From the NCBI GenBank assembly GCA_902765485.1, contig CACWZZ010000001.1, positions 154,629-218,628 on the forward strand: a stretch of DNA of 64,000 nt, in the 5' to 3' direction. Numbering within the stretch: position 1 is the first letter of the stretch; every line of letters starts with the position of its first letter. Below, piece by piece: positions 22,918 through 32,774 of the stretch. The notes beneath the pieces are model-generated. The model ran no database searches. It saw nothing but the letters and a program-made list of their open reading frames with translations, and had not been told where the DNA came from. The stretch comes from an uncultured Bacteroidales bacterium (GTDB taxonomy: Bacteria; Bacteroidota; Bacteroidia; Bacteroidales; Paludibacteraceae). The translations under genes were made by a program, and so were the position numbers.

Positions 22918-25020
22918 ATGAAACGAATATATTTCCTTTTGGTTCTGGCACTCCTGATTGCCGCTAATGGCTTTGCCGCAACGGTGACAGACCGTTTTGG
23001 ACGCGATGTCAAGATTATCAACAAAGAGACGAACGCGAAGAAACCGGTCAACGAGTGTGCGTATATCAATTCCACTTTAGTCATCCCTCTGCAGGAGGAT
23101 GCGAAGCAAACGCAAACCATTTCCTATGACAAGCAGCACAACACGTTCTTCGTGACCATCTATCGCGGCAAAAAAATCGTCGGTACTGCGCTCTACGATA
23201 TGTATGGAGGCTTGATCCGGCGCTTTCCAGCTCCGCCGATGCTTATCCGTTATAACGCCAACTCCGTGGTAGCCAAACAACAGAAAGATACGACCAAGAC
23301 CATTCAGGTACTGGCGATGTCGATCAATGAATACAACGGACATAAATGTCTGGATCGCGCGAACGGCTACATGAACACGCGAAAAACAGATGCGCTACGG
23401 CTCTATAAATGGGCGGTGGATTTAGGATGCCCCCTGGCTTCCAAGAGCACCTTGGCGAATCTCTATTACGAAGTAGCCATAGCAACCAATAACCAGCCGG
23501 AATACTACCAATACATGGACGAGAGTGCGCGGCTGGGCAAGGTCGAGGCTATGGAGGCACTGATCGAGAACTATACCCAAAAAGCGATAGAAACATCCGA
23601 TGACGGAAAAGCGGAACAGCTTCTCTTTACGGCATTGGACTGGGCTACCGTGGCGTATAACGAGGGTAGCGCAGTAGGAGCATACTGGCTTGGCAGAACG
23701 ACGATGGCGCGCAATGAAGTGGATAAGGCACGCTCCTATCTGGAGTACGCTGTGAAAAACGGCTATCAGCCCGCCAACGAATTACTCGCCCAACTAAAGG
23801 CACAAGTCGCTCCGACCCCGATCAAGTGGCATCTGCCCCAAGAGATGATTACCCATCTGGACGACCTGTCCGTGGACGATTTGGGCATATTGGCGCATAA
23901 GGGCTATAGGGAGGCAATGGAGTATTATTGCCGCAAGAAATTGTTCTTCGACTATTCGCTGACCGATATCTATCTGGCGGATGTTACGGACGCGCTATAC
24001 GGTCGCCGGAAGCCGGATCCGGAACCCTTAGGAAACAAAAAGGCAATGGATGTGCTACCGGTATTGAGCGCCATCGCGCCTACCAGCCCCGCGGCTAAAT
24101 TTATGCTGGCGTGCTGCCTCTCCGACAAACGGTGCTTCGGTGTCGTTTTCGATACGGAAAAGGAACATGCTTTCGTGGATATGAAAAAGGCACACCAACT
24201 GGCGCGCGAGTACCTGCTTAATCCTGCTCCGGAGGGGAATGAACCATGGGGACTCAAGCCGCACGAAGTGACGGAAATGGCGGAAAATATCCTTGGCTAT
24301 GACGCGAATTATCAGCGTCCTGCGCCTACGCTCACCACCGTCAAGGAAATATCCAAGATTCCTACCTATGCCCAGATATTGGCCACTAAAACAACGGCAG
24401 CTACCAAAACAGCGTCCACTACCAAACCGGCGTCCACTACGACCACGACCCCTGCAAAAAATACTACGCCCCCCAAGAGCACGACCACGACGGCTTCGAC
24501 CGCTCGTACCATCGAGCAACTTATCAACTACCCCATGGGGCAACTCTATCTGCCGAAAAACGGAGAAGGAATGCTGACATACGGACAAGGAGACCGGTTT
24601 GAGAAGACGATAAAAGACCATGTGTCGTGGAAATATAAGTACGGCATCGTAACAGAAGGAAAATTAAGTCATCTCTATTCATATAGTTCCGATGGTTTCG
24701 ATCTGAAATACGACGTCTATCCTATTTACGAAACAAAGATGGTTTTTAGTGACAATTCGCAATTCTCCCACTGGGAATACGATATCAAGTTTCCACAGGA
24801 CAGATATACCTATGACGAGGTTCAGAAAATCTATAACCGGATAATCCAGGAACTGAATGCGTTGGGCTTAAATATGCATGACGAGACAATTTATGGTGAC
24901 CTGACTAAAATCAATAAACAAGGTCGGCTTGGAGGAAAGCGAGTGGATGCGGAATTGAAGGATTTTAAAAGTATAAAAGCCTATTATATCAGCATTGATA
25001 TTCATCCTAAATGGGATTAA
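22918..25020 (+). CDS. Large secreted Sel1-like protein with Thr-rich linker
   Basis: The 700-residue product has a signal peptide (start MKRIYFLLVLALLIAANGFAA) and Sel1-like helical repeats in the middle (about 140-480). A strongly Thr/Pro/Lys-rich linker follows (about 490-540) and a C-terminal domain of about 150 residues with no recognised family. The start at 22918 is chosen because it gives a clean signal peptide; the frame is open 42 bases earlier, inside the previous gene. The linker suggests an extended, possibly glycosylated or envelope-spanning segment. Confidence 0.72.
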   Translation: MKRIYFLLVLALLIAANGFAATVTDRFGRDVKIINKETNAKKPVNECAYINSTLVIPLQEDAKQTQTISYDKQHNTFFVTIYRGKKIVGTALYDMYGGLIRRFPAPPMLIRYNANSVVAKQQKDTTKTIQVLAMSINEYNGHKCLDRANGYMNTRKTDALRLYKWAVDLGCPLASKSTLANLYYEVAIATNNQPEYYQYMDESARLGKVEAMEALIENYTQKAIETSDDGKAEQLLFTALDWATVAYNEGSAVGAYWLGRTTMARNEVDKARSYLEYAVKNGYQPANELLAQLKAQVAPTPIKWHLPQEMITHLDDLSVDDLGILAHKGYREAMEYYCRKKLFFDYSLTDIYLADVTDALYGRRKPDPEPLGNKKAMDVLPVLSAIAPTSPAAKFMLACCLSDKRCFGVVFDTEKEHAFVDMKKAHQLAREYLLNPAPEGNEPWGLKPHEVTEMAENILGYDANYQRPAPTLTTVKEISKIPTYAQILATKTTAATKTASTTKPASTTTTTPAKNTTPPKSTTTTASTARTIEQLINYPMGQLYLPKNGEGMLTYGQGDRFEKTIKDHVSWKYKYGIVTEGKLSHLYSYSSDGFDLKYDVYPIYETKMVFSDNSQFSHWEYDIKFPQDRYTYDEVQKIYNRIIQELNALGLNMHDETIYGDLTKINKQGRLGGKRVDAELKDFKSIKAYYISIDIHPKWD

Positions 25021-25026
25021 GCATAT

Positions 25027-26286
25027 ATGATCAAACTACCCGATGACCCGAATAAGGAGCCGGAGAGGCTGTATTTTGACGGATGGGTGCATTTCTTCCT
25101 GTGGGGAAATGTGCTGAGCAATACGATACTCCTCTCTCTGCAACTGGACTCGATCGTCCATTCCGGCGTGCTGACTCCGCCCTTCCTCGCTTTGAGGGTC
25201 GGCTATCTGATTGCGTTTATTCTCACCGGCGCAATGACGATCATCTCCTTCTATACGCGGCAGAAGAACGCCATCGCATGGGCAACTACGTTTCTCGTTA
25301 TGGTGGCATTTAACCTGCTGCAGATCATAGTGTTGATATGCATCAACTATACCAATGCCCGGTTAGCCTATATCATCAATGCGGGTATCTGGCTCATTTT
25401 CTGGCTGTACCTGATCCGCAATGCGTACAATCTGAAGAAGATTTTTCCTCCCGAGGAGCGCGAATGGAGACTGCCGGAGCGGATCATATTGGCGGTTTTT
25501 ATTGCCTGCATGGGCTGTTATTCCGTCGGCGTCATCCAGACGGAACTGGATCCCTACCACAATACCATTTATACCCGCGACATGCAGGTGCAAATAGCCA
25601 TAGAGGAACTGACCAAGGTGACGAAAAAAGACCACTATGGTGTGTCTCGCGACAGTCTTGTGCGCGAGGGGGATACAATATGTATGTACGGCCACTATCG
25701 GCGGCTGGAGAGGGAGGATCTTCGCCCGTCCGTACTGGCGACCTTGGGCACAGCCGAGCGGCAAAGGACACTATGGTACTATGCGCAAATGAAAGGACCG
25801 AAAGCGCTGCGGTGCTATGCCTTTTGGGTAGAGAGCGGTTTTACCTTGAAGACCGTGCTGCGCGACTGCGAGGGCAATCCGGCTTGTTCGTTCACCGTCT
25901 CGCCCGACGAATACCTCGCTGCGCGGGAGCAAGGAGACCATTTCCGGTGCGACCCCAAGGCATGGGAAGATGTGCTCGCCGGAGAGAACGAAGACGCGCC
26001 GGTCAAGAAATGGACATTCTATCAACAGACCCGGCTCAGTCTCGACGGTGAATATCTGCGCTACGATCTGCTCATGCCGGACTATGGCGATATTGTGCTG
26101 GAGAAATTCACTGACGAATTTATCAAAGATGGTATATGCGGACTGATATGGTTTTCCGAATGCCCGGCGTGGATTTTAGCTGGTATTGACCATCGGGGTA
26201 TGCTACTGCATTTCGACCGCAGGGACGGGAGAACACACACGGAGCTGACGATGCCATACCAAGTATATAATGTAATAGAACTATAA
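25027..26286 (+). CDS. Multi-span membrane protein with large soluble domain
   Basis: The 419-residue product starts with a short cytoplasmic tail. Four hydrophobic segments lie between about 20 and 130, with a fifth near 150-170 that ends in a CMGCYSVG segment. The last 245 residues are soluble, with Cys pairs (DCEGNPAC, GLIWFSEC) that suggest a periplasmic location. It begins seven bases after the Sel1 gene and is followed after 16 bases by the RyR-domain gene. No family is recognised with confidence. Confidence 0.68.
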   Translation: MIKLPDDPNKEPERLYFDGWVHFFLWGNVLSNTILLSLQLDSIVHSGVLTPPFLALRVGYLIAFILTGAMTIISFYTRQKNAIAWATTFLVMVAFNLLQIIVLICINYTNARLAYIINAGIWLIFWLYLIRNAYNLKKIFPPEEREWRLPERIILAVFIACMGCYSVGVIQTELDPYHNTIYTRDMQVQIAIEELTKVTKKDHYGVSRDSLVREGDTICMYGHYRRLEREDLRPSVLATLGTAERQRTLWYYAQMKGPKALRCYAFWVESGFTLKTVLRDCEGNPACSFTVSPDEYLAAREQGDHFRCDPKAWEDVLAGENEDAPVKKWTFYQQTRLSLDGEYLRYDLLMPDYGDIVLEKFTDEFIKDGICGLIWFSECPAWILAGIDHRGMLLHFDRRDGRTHTELTMPYQVYNVIEL

Positions 26287-26302
26287 TTGAAAACAAAAGT
26301 AC

Positions 26303-28201
26303 ATGAAGAAAGGAAAAATAACGCTATGGTGGCATAATATCTGGCGGAACGAGACGACCAGCAATGTGGCGCTTTGTATTCTCAGTCTCGCGCTGGTCAT
26401 TTTGTTTTGGATCATCGTGACGCTGGTCAATGGTCTCGACTGGGGTGCCACCTTCAGTTCGCTGATGAAAGTGAGTCCGAACCCTGCGGGGGTAAGCAAG
26501 CAACTGCATTTCGTGCTCGGTCTGGTCGGATCGGTCATCATCACGCCTTTCGTCTTCGCCGCCATCACGCTGGGTATCCGCCATCGGGCGCAGAAAGTGC
26601 AACTGGGACAGCGGCGGTACAAAAGCTTGCGCGATCATTTGGTGATGATCGGATATAATGCCTATTCGGGTTCTATCATTGCCAATGTGTTGGGCAAAGA
26701 GGAGAACAGCAACCGCGCTTTAGTGATCTTGACGACCCGTCCTCCGAAAACCATCCGTGCGGAGTTACGCGCTCTGCTGGCGAAAGAGATCGAGCAGCGC
26801 GTGATCATTTATGCCGGTTCACCTCATTCGGCTTTTCATATCCATGCCCTGAATCTGGACCGCGCTGTGGCGGTATATATGACCCTTGACGGGGCGGAGT
26901 GGGAGAGTATGTACACCCGCAGCGTCTCTGTACTGCCGCTAATCGCCAAAGAAGCAGGAAAAGGCGAACGAATGCCGCTGCCGGTTTATATGATGATTAA
27001 TGACTCGGAGGCATACCAGATCAGCAGTCGGCTGACGATCCCGGAGGCTTACAAACAGCACGACGGCAAGCAGACCATCGATATCCATGTATATAATTTC
27101 TATGAGAACTGGGCACGCCTGCTATGGAGTTATAACGGGTTACGGGGAAAAGGCGGAGAGTACGTTTATGACCGGCTGGATTACGAGCTGCTGGAGGGCA
27201 CCGACCGGTACGTCCATCTGGCGATCGTGGGATTCAACGACATGGGCAAAGCGTTGCTCAATGAAGCGATCCGCATGTGCCACTATGTGAGCCATCAGCT
27301 TTCAGATGTCAGCCATCAGACGGTAGTGACGATTATCGACAAACAGGCGGAGCGGCTGGAGCGCAGTTATCGCTCCAAATACCCGTATATAACTTCGCAG
27401 GTGAGTGACATCCGCGTGGAGTTCAAACAAGCGGACATAGAGGACCCTGCGGTGCGGGAAGAGATCAAGAAATGGGCGGATGACGAGAAGCAGTTGCTGA
27501 CGATCGCAGTCTGTTTTGCTTCGCCCGACCACGCCATGCAGACCGCTCTGTCGTTGCCCGAAGAGGTCTATTATCGCTACGAGAAAGGGGAGTTGGTTCA
27601 CCCCAACCGAGTGTTGGTGCATCAGGCCGTGCGCAGCAGTCTGCAAGACCTGCTCGATGCCAACGATGTGCGGTTTGCCCATCTCAAGACTTTCGGCTCG
27701 TATTACGAAGGCGCAACTATGGACTTGCTGAACGACGATATGGCTACGTTCGTCAACGGGCTCTATAATGAACATTTCTACGACGATATCAGCCGCGTGG
27801 GGGAGATCGAGCACCTCGACTGGCGCGAACGAATGCCTCAGTGGCGGCAGCAATGGATGGCGTTGCCGGAGAAAAACCGCCGGAAGACCCGCGACCAGAT
27901 CGACATGTACCGCTCCGTTTTCGCTTATCTGGAGCGCCAGGGAGTGGCGAAAGGAAAGCTACTGACCGATCCCGATATGATCGAGCACCTTGCCGAAGCG
28001 GAGCACCGCCGGTGGAATGCGCAAGCCTCCCTGCTCGGGTACCGGCAGGCGCGCGGAGACGAACCGCGCATGGAGGACGTACGGGTGCATACATGCATCG
28101 TTCCGTATGATAAATTGACGAGATTCGAGCAACTCAAAGACCACGTAGTGGTGATGTCGGCGCTCGTCTTGCGCGAGTGGGAGAACGCAATACACGCGTA
28201 A
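26303..28201 (+). CDS. Membrane protein with two TrkA-N-like domains and a RyR-like domain
   Basis: The 632-residue product has two N-terminal membrane spans (about 22-45 and 68-92). It then has two Rossmann-like segments of TrkA-N/RCK type (HLVMIGYNAYSGSII near 112; VHLAIVGFNDMGKAL near 305). The last 60 residues fit a RyR domain (LAEAEHRRWNAQASLLGY ... IVPYDKLTRFEQL). RyR domains occur in bacterial proteins combined with TrkA-N domains, usually in predicted nucleotide- or ion-sensing systems. Two spans without a pore helix make a channel uncertain. It is the last gene of the operon. A repeat of the CTGATGGCTGAC family is inserted in frame at 27289-27321. Confidence 0.75.
   Translation: MKKGKITLWWHNIWRNETTSNVALCILSLALVILFWIIVTLVNGLDWGATFSSLMKVSPNPAGVSKQLHFVLGLVGSVIITPFVFAAITLGIRHRAQKVQLGQRRYKSLRDHLVMIGYNAYSGSIIANVLGKEENSNRALVILTTRPPKTIRAELRALLAKEIEQRVIIYAGSPHSAFHIHALNLDRAVAVYMTLDGAEWESMYTRSVSVLPLIAKEAGKGERMPLPVYMMINDSEAYQISSRLTIPEAYKQHDGKQTIDIHVYNFYENWARLLWSYNGLRGKGGEYVYDRLDYELLEGTDRYVHLAIVGFNDMGKALLNEAIRMCHYVSHQLSDVSHQTVVTIIDKQAERLERSYRSKYPYITSQVSDIRVEFKQADIEDPAVREEIKKWADDEKQLLTIAVCFASPDHAMQTALSLPEEVYYRYEKGELVHPNRVLVHQAVRSSLQDLLDANDVRFAHLKTFGSYYEGATMDLLNDDMATFVNGLYNEHFYDDISRVGEIEHLDWRERMPQWRQQWMALPEKNRRKTRDQIDMYRSVFAYLERQGVAKGKLLTDPDMIEHLAEAEHRRWNAQASLLGYRQARGDEPRMEDVRVHTCIVPYDKLTRFEQLKDHVVVMSALVLREWENAIHA
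27289..27321. repeat. CTGACGGCTGA-family repeat in the RyR-domain gene
   Basis: GAGCCATCAGCTTTCAGATG continues with TCAGCCATCAGAC. Its reverse complement contains two CTGATGGCTGA-type units. It is in frame and encodes SHQLSDVSHQ. Confidence 0.65.
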
Positions 28202-28235
28202 AAATAACGGAAAAAAGAAAAAAAGTGCTGAATTA

Positions 28236-28267
28236 TTTGTATAATTCAAAAAAAAGCAGTATCTTTG
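28236..28267 (+). promoter_or_regulatory. Promoter of rimP-nusA-infB
   Basis: TTTG at 28236-28239 and TATCTTTG at 28260-28267 with a 20-base spacer. Confidence 0.75.
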
Positions 28268-28282
28268 CACCGTGAAATGAAT

Positions 28283-28306
28283 GAGGGGACCCGAAAAGGT
28301 CTCCTC
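28283..28306 (+). promoter_or_regulatory. Leader hairpin before rimP
   Basis: GAGGGGACC pairs with GGTCTCCTC (one G-T pair) around CGAAAA in the short leader, 17 bases before the rimP start. The following sequence is only weakly T-rich, so it is either an attenuator-like or a stabilising structure. Confidence 0.5.
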
Positions 28307-28322
28307 GCTTTATTAAAATAAC

Positions 28323-28781
28323 ATGGATAAACAGCAATTACAGACTTGGATTGAAGAGTACCTGAGCGGTACGGAGTATGAATTAGTGACGCTGGAGATA
28401 TCTCCGGCGAATGATATCCTCGTGGAGGTGGACCGGCTGGAAGGCGTGGATGTGGATTTCTGCGCAGAGCTGAACCGTTTTCTCGTGGAACGGCTGGATG
28501 CCGTAGAGCCGGATTACTCGCTTGAGGTGGGTTCGCTGAGCCTGACCGCTCCCTTCAAAACCAAGATGCAGTACCAGAAGAACTTGGGACACGACGTGGA
28601 GGTGCTGGCGGACGGCAAGAAGTACAAAGGACAGCTTGTTTCCGTCGATGAGGAGACGTTCAGCGTTGATGTGGCGGAGAAAGTAGCGGTAGAGGGCAAG
28701 AAGCGCAGAGAGACGCAGATCGTGACCCACACTTGGAGGTACGATGAGCCCAAATATGTGAAATATGATTTAAAATTTTAA
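28323..28781 (+). CDS. rimP: Ribosome maturation factor RimP
   Basis: The 152-residue cytoplasmic protein assists assembly of the 30S subunit. The N-terminal alpha/beta domain ends in YSLEVGSLSLTAPF, the counterpart of the family signature YxLEVSSPGLDRPL. The C-terminal SH3-like barrel follows (GHDVEVLADGKKYKGQLVSV). The position directly upstream of nusA and infB is the conserved bacterial arrangement and confirms the call. It has its own promoter and a hairpin in the leader. The signature is more diverged than usual (SLSLTA for SPGLDR). Confidence 0.92.
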   Translation: MDKQQLQTWIEEYLSGTEYELVTLEISPANDILVEVDRLEGVDVDFCAELNRFLVERLDAVEPDYSLEVGSLSLTAPFKTKMQYQKNLGHDVEVLADGKKYKGQLVSVDEETFSVDVAEKVAVEGKKRRETQIVTHTWRYDEPKYVKYDLKF

Positions 28782-28785
28782 TATA

Positions 28786-30039
28786 ATGGCAAGCAAAGAA
28801 GAAACCGTCAACTTGGTTGACATTTTCAAAGATTTCAAAGAGAACAAGAGTATTGACAAGCAGACCTTGATCACAGTACTGGAGGACTCGTTCAAAAGCG
28901 TGATCCTCAAGATGTACGGTCCGTCTGCCAAGTACACGATTATCGTGAACCCGGACAAGGGCGACTTGGAAATCTATCGCGACCGTCTGGTGATGGAGGA
29001 CGGCGATGTGGCGAATCCGGATACCCAGATTTCGCTCAGCGATGCGCGTGTACTGGACGACGAAGCGGAAGTGGGAGACGATGTAACGGATCAGGTTTCG
29101 CTGGCTTCCTTCGGACGCCGTATGATCCTGAACCTCCGCCAGACTTTGGCATCCAAGATCCTGGAGCTGCAGAAGGAAAATCTCTACCAGCGGTACAAAG
29201 ACATGCTGGGACAGATTGTGACCGGCGAGTTGTACCAGGTTTGGAAGAAAGAGATGTTGCTGCTCGACGAAGAGGGCAACGAGCTCTACCTGCCGAAACA
29301 GAACCAGATTCCTTCGGATTTCTACCGCAAGGGCGATATGGTACGCGCCGTAGTCGTGCAAGTGGAGAATAAGAACCAGCAGCCGAAGATCATTCTGAGC
29401 CGTACTGCGCCGTTGTTCCTGCAGCGTCTGTTTGAGCAAGAGGTGCCGGAGGTGAAAGAGGGTCTGATTGCAATCAAGAAGATCGCCCGTATCCCGGGTG
29501 AGCGCGCCAAAGTGGCGGTGGAGACCTTCGACGAGCGTATCGACCCGGTAGGCGCATGCGTCGGCGTGAAGGGTGCCCGTATTCATGGTATCGTACGCGA
29601 GTTGCGCAACGAGAACATCGATGTCATCAACTATACCCCGAATATCAACCTCTATATCCAGCGTGCCCTCTCGCCCGCAAAGATCAGTTCGATGGAGATC
29701 GACGAGGAGAACAAGACCGCAAAAGTGTACCTCCAGCCGGACGAGGTGTCCCTCGCTATCGGTAAGGGCGGATACAATGTCAAACTGGCGGGTATGCTGA
29801 CCGGATATGAGGTAGAGGTATATCGCGAGATCGACGAGGACTTGGACGATATCTATCTGGACGAGTTCAACGACGAAATCGACCAGTGGGTCATCGATGC
29901 CTTTAAGGCTGCCGGTCTGGATACTGCTAAAGAGGTGCTGGCGATCAGCAAGGAAGACTTGATCAAACGCACCGATCTGGAGGAGGAGACCATCGATGAG
30001 GTCATCCGCATCCTCGAAGCAGAGTTCGCAAACGATTAA
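28786..30039 (+). CDS. nusA: Transcription termination/antitermination factor NusA
   Basis: The 417-residue product binds RNA polymerase and nascent RNA and affects pausing and termination. It has the N-terminal polymerase-binding domain (1-130), an S1 domain (YRKGDMVRAVVVQVE) and two KH domains. KH1 contains VGACVGVKGARIHGI and KH2 contains LAIGKGGYNVKLA. A short acidic C-terminal helical region includes a single helix-hairpin-helix-like unit (AKEVLAISKEDLIKRTDLEE). It starts four bases after rimP. Length is typical of Bacteroidota NusA. Confidence 0.97.
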   Translation: MASKEETVNLVDIFKDFKENKSIDKQTLITVLEDSFKSVILKMYGPSAKYTIIVNPDKGDLEIYRDRLVMEDGDVANPDTQISLSDARVLDDEAEVGDDVTDQVSLASFGRRMILNLRQTLASKILELQKENLYQRYKDMLGQIVTGELYQVWKKEMLLLDEEGNELYLPKQNQIPSDFYRKGDMVRAVVVQVENKNQQPKIILSRTAPLFLQRLFEQEVPEVKEGLIAIKKIARIPGERAKVAVETFDERIDPVGACVGVKGARIHGIVRELRNENIDVINYTPNINLYIQRALSPAKISSMEIDEENKTAKVYLQPDEVSLAIGKGGYNVKLAGMLTGYEVEVYREIDEDLDDIYLDEFNDEIDQWVIDAFKAAGLDTAKEVLAISKEDLIKRTDLEEETIDEVIRILEAEFAND

Positions 30040-30092
30040 GTCTAACCCTTAACCCCTCGTACGACGCGAGATGAAAGAAGGTCGAAACCGAC

Positions 30093-32762
30093 ATGGCTAT
30101 AAAACTGATAAAAGCATGTAAAGAATTAAATATCGGAATGGCTACTCTGACCGCATGGTGCGAGAAGAACGGTCATCCCGTTGCGTCCGACCCGAACGTA
30201 CGTATAGACGACGATCTCTATCTCTTGCTGGCGAAAGAGTTCAACAAGGACACGGCGCTGAAGATAGAGGCGGATCGCCGTGCGGCGGAGCGCGAAGAAG
30301 CGGTTCGCGCCGAGAGAGAAGCGGCTGAGGCTGCCAAGGCAGAGAAAGCGGCGGCAGAAGAAGCGGCACGCAAGGCGGCAGCGGAGAAAGCAGCTGCGGA
30401 AGAAGCAGCACGCAAAGCGGCGGAAGCTGCCAGGGCTGAGAAAGCGGCAGCAGAAGAAGCGGCGCGCAAAGCAGCGGCAGAGAAAGCAGCTGCCGAAGAG
30501 GCGGCACGCAAAGCAGCTGAGGCGCAAGCTCAGGCACAGGCTGCCAAACCCAAACCATCCAAGCCCGAGATCTTCACTCTCGGCAAGCCCGAGGTGACCG
30601 ATGGACCGAAAGTGGTAGGAAAGATCGATTTGGCGTCTATCGACACGTCCACACGTCCGGCGAAGAAGACCAAGGAGCAAAAACGCAAAGAGCGCGAGGA
30701 GCGTCAGGCGGCACAGGCTGCTCAAGCAGCACAAGCACAAGCTGCTGCGGCAGAACGCCGGAGACGGGAGCGCATCAAGGGTGCCAAAGTGGACCCGACC
30801 GACAAACGCAACCAAAGCGGTAAGCCCAAAGGCAAGAAGAACCAGCCTCGCGAGGCTACTCAAGAGGAGGTGGAAAAGGCACTGAAGGAGACGCTGACGC
30901 GTTTGCAGCAGCCCAAGAGCAAGAGCACGACGGCTAAGCATAAACGTGAGCGCCGCGAGCAGGAGCGTGAGCGTCATGAACTGGAGATGATGGAGGCACA
31001 GGAGCAATCCAAAGTGCTCAAACTGACCGAGTTCGTGACCGCCAATGACCTCGCCGTCATGATGAACGTGCCGGTCAATAAGATCATCGGTACCTGTATG
31101 AGTCTTGGTCTGTTCGTCTCCATCAACCAGCGTCTGGACGCAGAGACGATCAACCTCGTGGCAGAGGAGTTCGGCTTCCAGACCGAGTACGTCGCTGCCC
31201 ACGTGGTGGAAGAGATCAACGCCGACGAGGTGGTGAACGAAGAGGACATCGAGTCCCGCTGCCCGATCATTACCGTTATGGGACACGTCGATCACGGTAA
31301 GACCTCCTTGCTCGACCATATCCGCAATGCCAATGTGATTGCCGGTGAGGCGGGTGGTATCACCCAGCATATCGGTGCTTATAACGTCAAACTGAAGAAC
31401 GGCCAGCATATTACCTTCCTTGATACACCGGGTCACGCCGCCTTCACCGCCATGCGTGCCCGCGGAGCGAAAGTGACGGATATAGCGATCATCATCATCG
31501 CTGCGGACGACGCCGTCATGCCGCAGACGGTCGAGGCGATCAACCACGCGCAGGCTGCCGGTGTGCCGATGGTCTTCGCAATCAACAAGGTGGATAAACC
31601 CGGTGCGAACCCCGATAAGATCCGTGAGCAGTTGAGCAACATGAACATCCTTGTAGAGGACTGGGGCGGTAAATACCAGTGCCAGGAGATCTCTGCGAAG
31701 AAAGGCACAGGCGTTTATGAACTGCTGGAGAAAGTGCTGCTGGAGGCAGAGATGCTGGACCTGAAGGCGAACCCCAAACGGCGTGCCAAAGGCTCCGTCA
31801 TCGAGTCATCCTTGGACAAAGGACGAGGCTATGTCGCTACGTTGCTTGTTCAGGATGGTACGCTTCACATGGGCGACATCGTCCTTGCCGGTACCTTCCA
31901 CGGCCGTATCAAGGCGATGTTCAATGAGCGTGGCCAGAAAATCACCGAAGTGCGTCCGGGCGAACCTTGTTCGATCTTGGGTCTCAACGGCGCGCCGCAG
32001 GCGGGTGACGAGTTCAACGTCCTGCCGACCGAGCAAGAGGCACGCGAGATTGCTAACAAACGTGAGCAACTCCAGCGTGAGCAATCCATCCGGACGAAGA
32101 AACATATCGGTTTGGAGGAGATCGGTCGCCGTCTGGCTATCGGAGACTTCAAGGAACTGAATATCATCGTCAAAGCCGATGTGGACGGTTCGGTAGAGGC
32201 AATCAAAGACTCGCTCATCAAACTCTCGACGGAGAATATCCAAGTCAACGTCATCCACGGTGCCGTAGGTGCTATCAGCGACAGCGATGTCATGCTGGCT
32301 GCGGCTTCCGATGCCCTGATCGTCGGCTTCAACGTCCGTCCTACCGGTACGGCGCGCAAGATGGCGGAGCAGGAGGAAGTGGATATCCGCATCTATTCCA
32401 TCATCTACGACGCGATCAACGAGATCAAGGACGCGATGGCAGGTATGTTGGCACCGGAGGTCAAAGAAGAAGTTACTGCGACCCTCGAAATACTCCAGAC
32501 TTTCCATATCTCCAAGGTGGGTACGATCGCCGGATGTATCGTCCGCGAAGGCAAGATCAAACGCGGCAACAAAGTGCGTGTCATTCGCGACGGTATCGTG
32601 ATCAAGACCGCCGAACTGGCGTCCCTCAAGCATGTCAAGGATGATATCAAAGAAGCCGGTGTCAACACCGAGTGCGGCGTGAGTCTCAAGGCGTACGACG
32701 ACCTGCAGCAAGGCGATATGCTGGAGGCATTTGAGGAAATCGAAGTTGCGAAAACATTATAA
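30093..32762 (+). CDS. infB: Translation initiation factor IF-2
   Basis: The 889-residue GTPase delivers initiator tRNA to the 30S subunit. The IF2-N domain is at 1-50 ([20 protein letters not shown]). A low-complexity Ala/Glu/Lys-rich linker (about 60-160, built from repeated AEEAARKAA units, with matching DNA repeats at 30290-30540) and a second IF2-N-like segment follow. The G domain starts near 397 with G1 GHVDHGKT, G3 DTPGH and G4 NKVD, and is followed by domains II-IV. A 53-base gap after nusA contains a small inverted repeat (CTCGTACGACGCGAG). The family assignment is certain. Confidence 0.98.
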   Translation: MAIKLIKACKELNIGMATLTAWCEKNGHPVASDPNVRIDDDLYLLLAKEFNKDTALKIEADRRAAEREEAVRAEREAAEAAKAEKAAAEEAARKAAAEKAAAEEAARKAAEAARAEKAAAEEAARKAAAEKAAAEEAARKAAEAQAQAQAAKPKPSKPEIFTLGKPEVTDGPKVVGKIDLASIDTSTRPAKKTKEQKRKEREERQAAQAAQAAQAQAAAAERRRRERIKGAKVDPTDKRNQSGKPKGKKNQPREATQEEVEKALKETLTRLQQPKSKSTTAKHKRERREQERERHELEMMEAQEQSKVLKLTEFVTANDLAVMMNVPVNKIIGTCMSLGLFVSINQRLDAETINLVAEEFGFQTEYVAAHVVEEINADEVVNEEDIESRCPIITVMGHVDHGKTSLLDHIRNANVIAGEAGGITQHIGAYNVKLKNGQHITFLDTPGHAAFTAMRARGAKVTDIAIIIIAADDAVMPQTVEAINHAQAAGVPMVFAINKVDKPGANPDKIREQLSNMNILVEDWGGKYQCQEISAKKGTGVYELLEKVLLEAEMLDLKANPKRRAKGSVIESSLDKGRGYVATLLVQDGTLHMGDIVLAGTFHGRIKAMFNERGQKITEVRPGEPCSILGLNGAPQAGDEFNVLPTEQEAREIANKREQLQREQSIRTKKHIGLEEIGRRLAIGDFKELNIIVKADVDGSVEAIKDSLIKLSTENIQVNVIHGAVGAISDSDVMLAAASDALIVGFNVRPTGTARKMAEQEEVDIRIYSIIYDAINEIKDAMAGMLAPEVKEEVTATLEILQTFHISKVGTIAGCIVREGKIKRGNKVRVIRDGIVIKTAELASLKHVKDDIKEAGVNTECGVSLKAYDDLQQGDMLEAFEEIEVAKTL

Positions 32763-32774
32763 ACATTGTGAATT

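Noticed and set aside
26303-28201. Simple Trk/Kch potassium channel
   Set aside because: There are two TrkA-N-like domains, but no selectivity-filter sequence (T-x-G-Y/F-G) between the two membrane spans.
30126-31547. Long open frame on the minus strand opposite infB
   Set aside because: It exists only because the Ala/Glu/Lys-rich linker of IF-2 has no stops in the opposite frame. The product is a Leu/Cys/Phe-rich low-complexity chain with no family features, and infB is certain.
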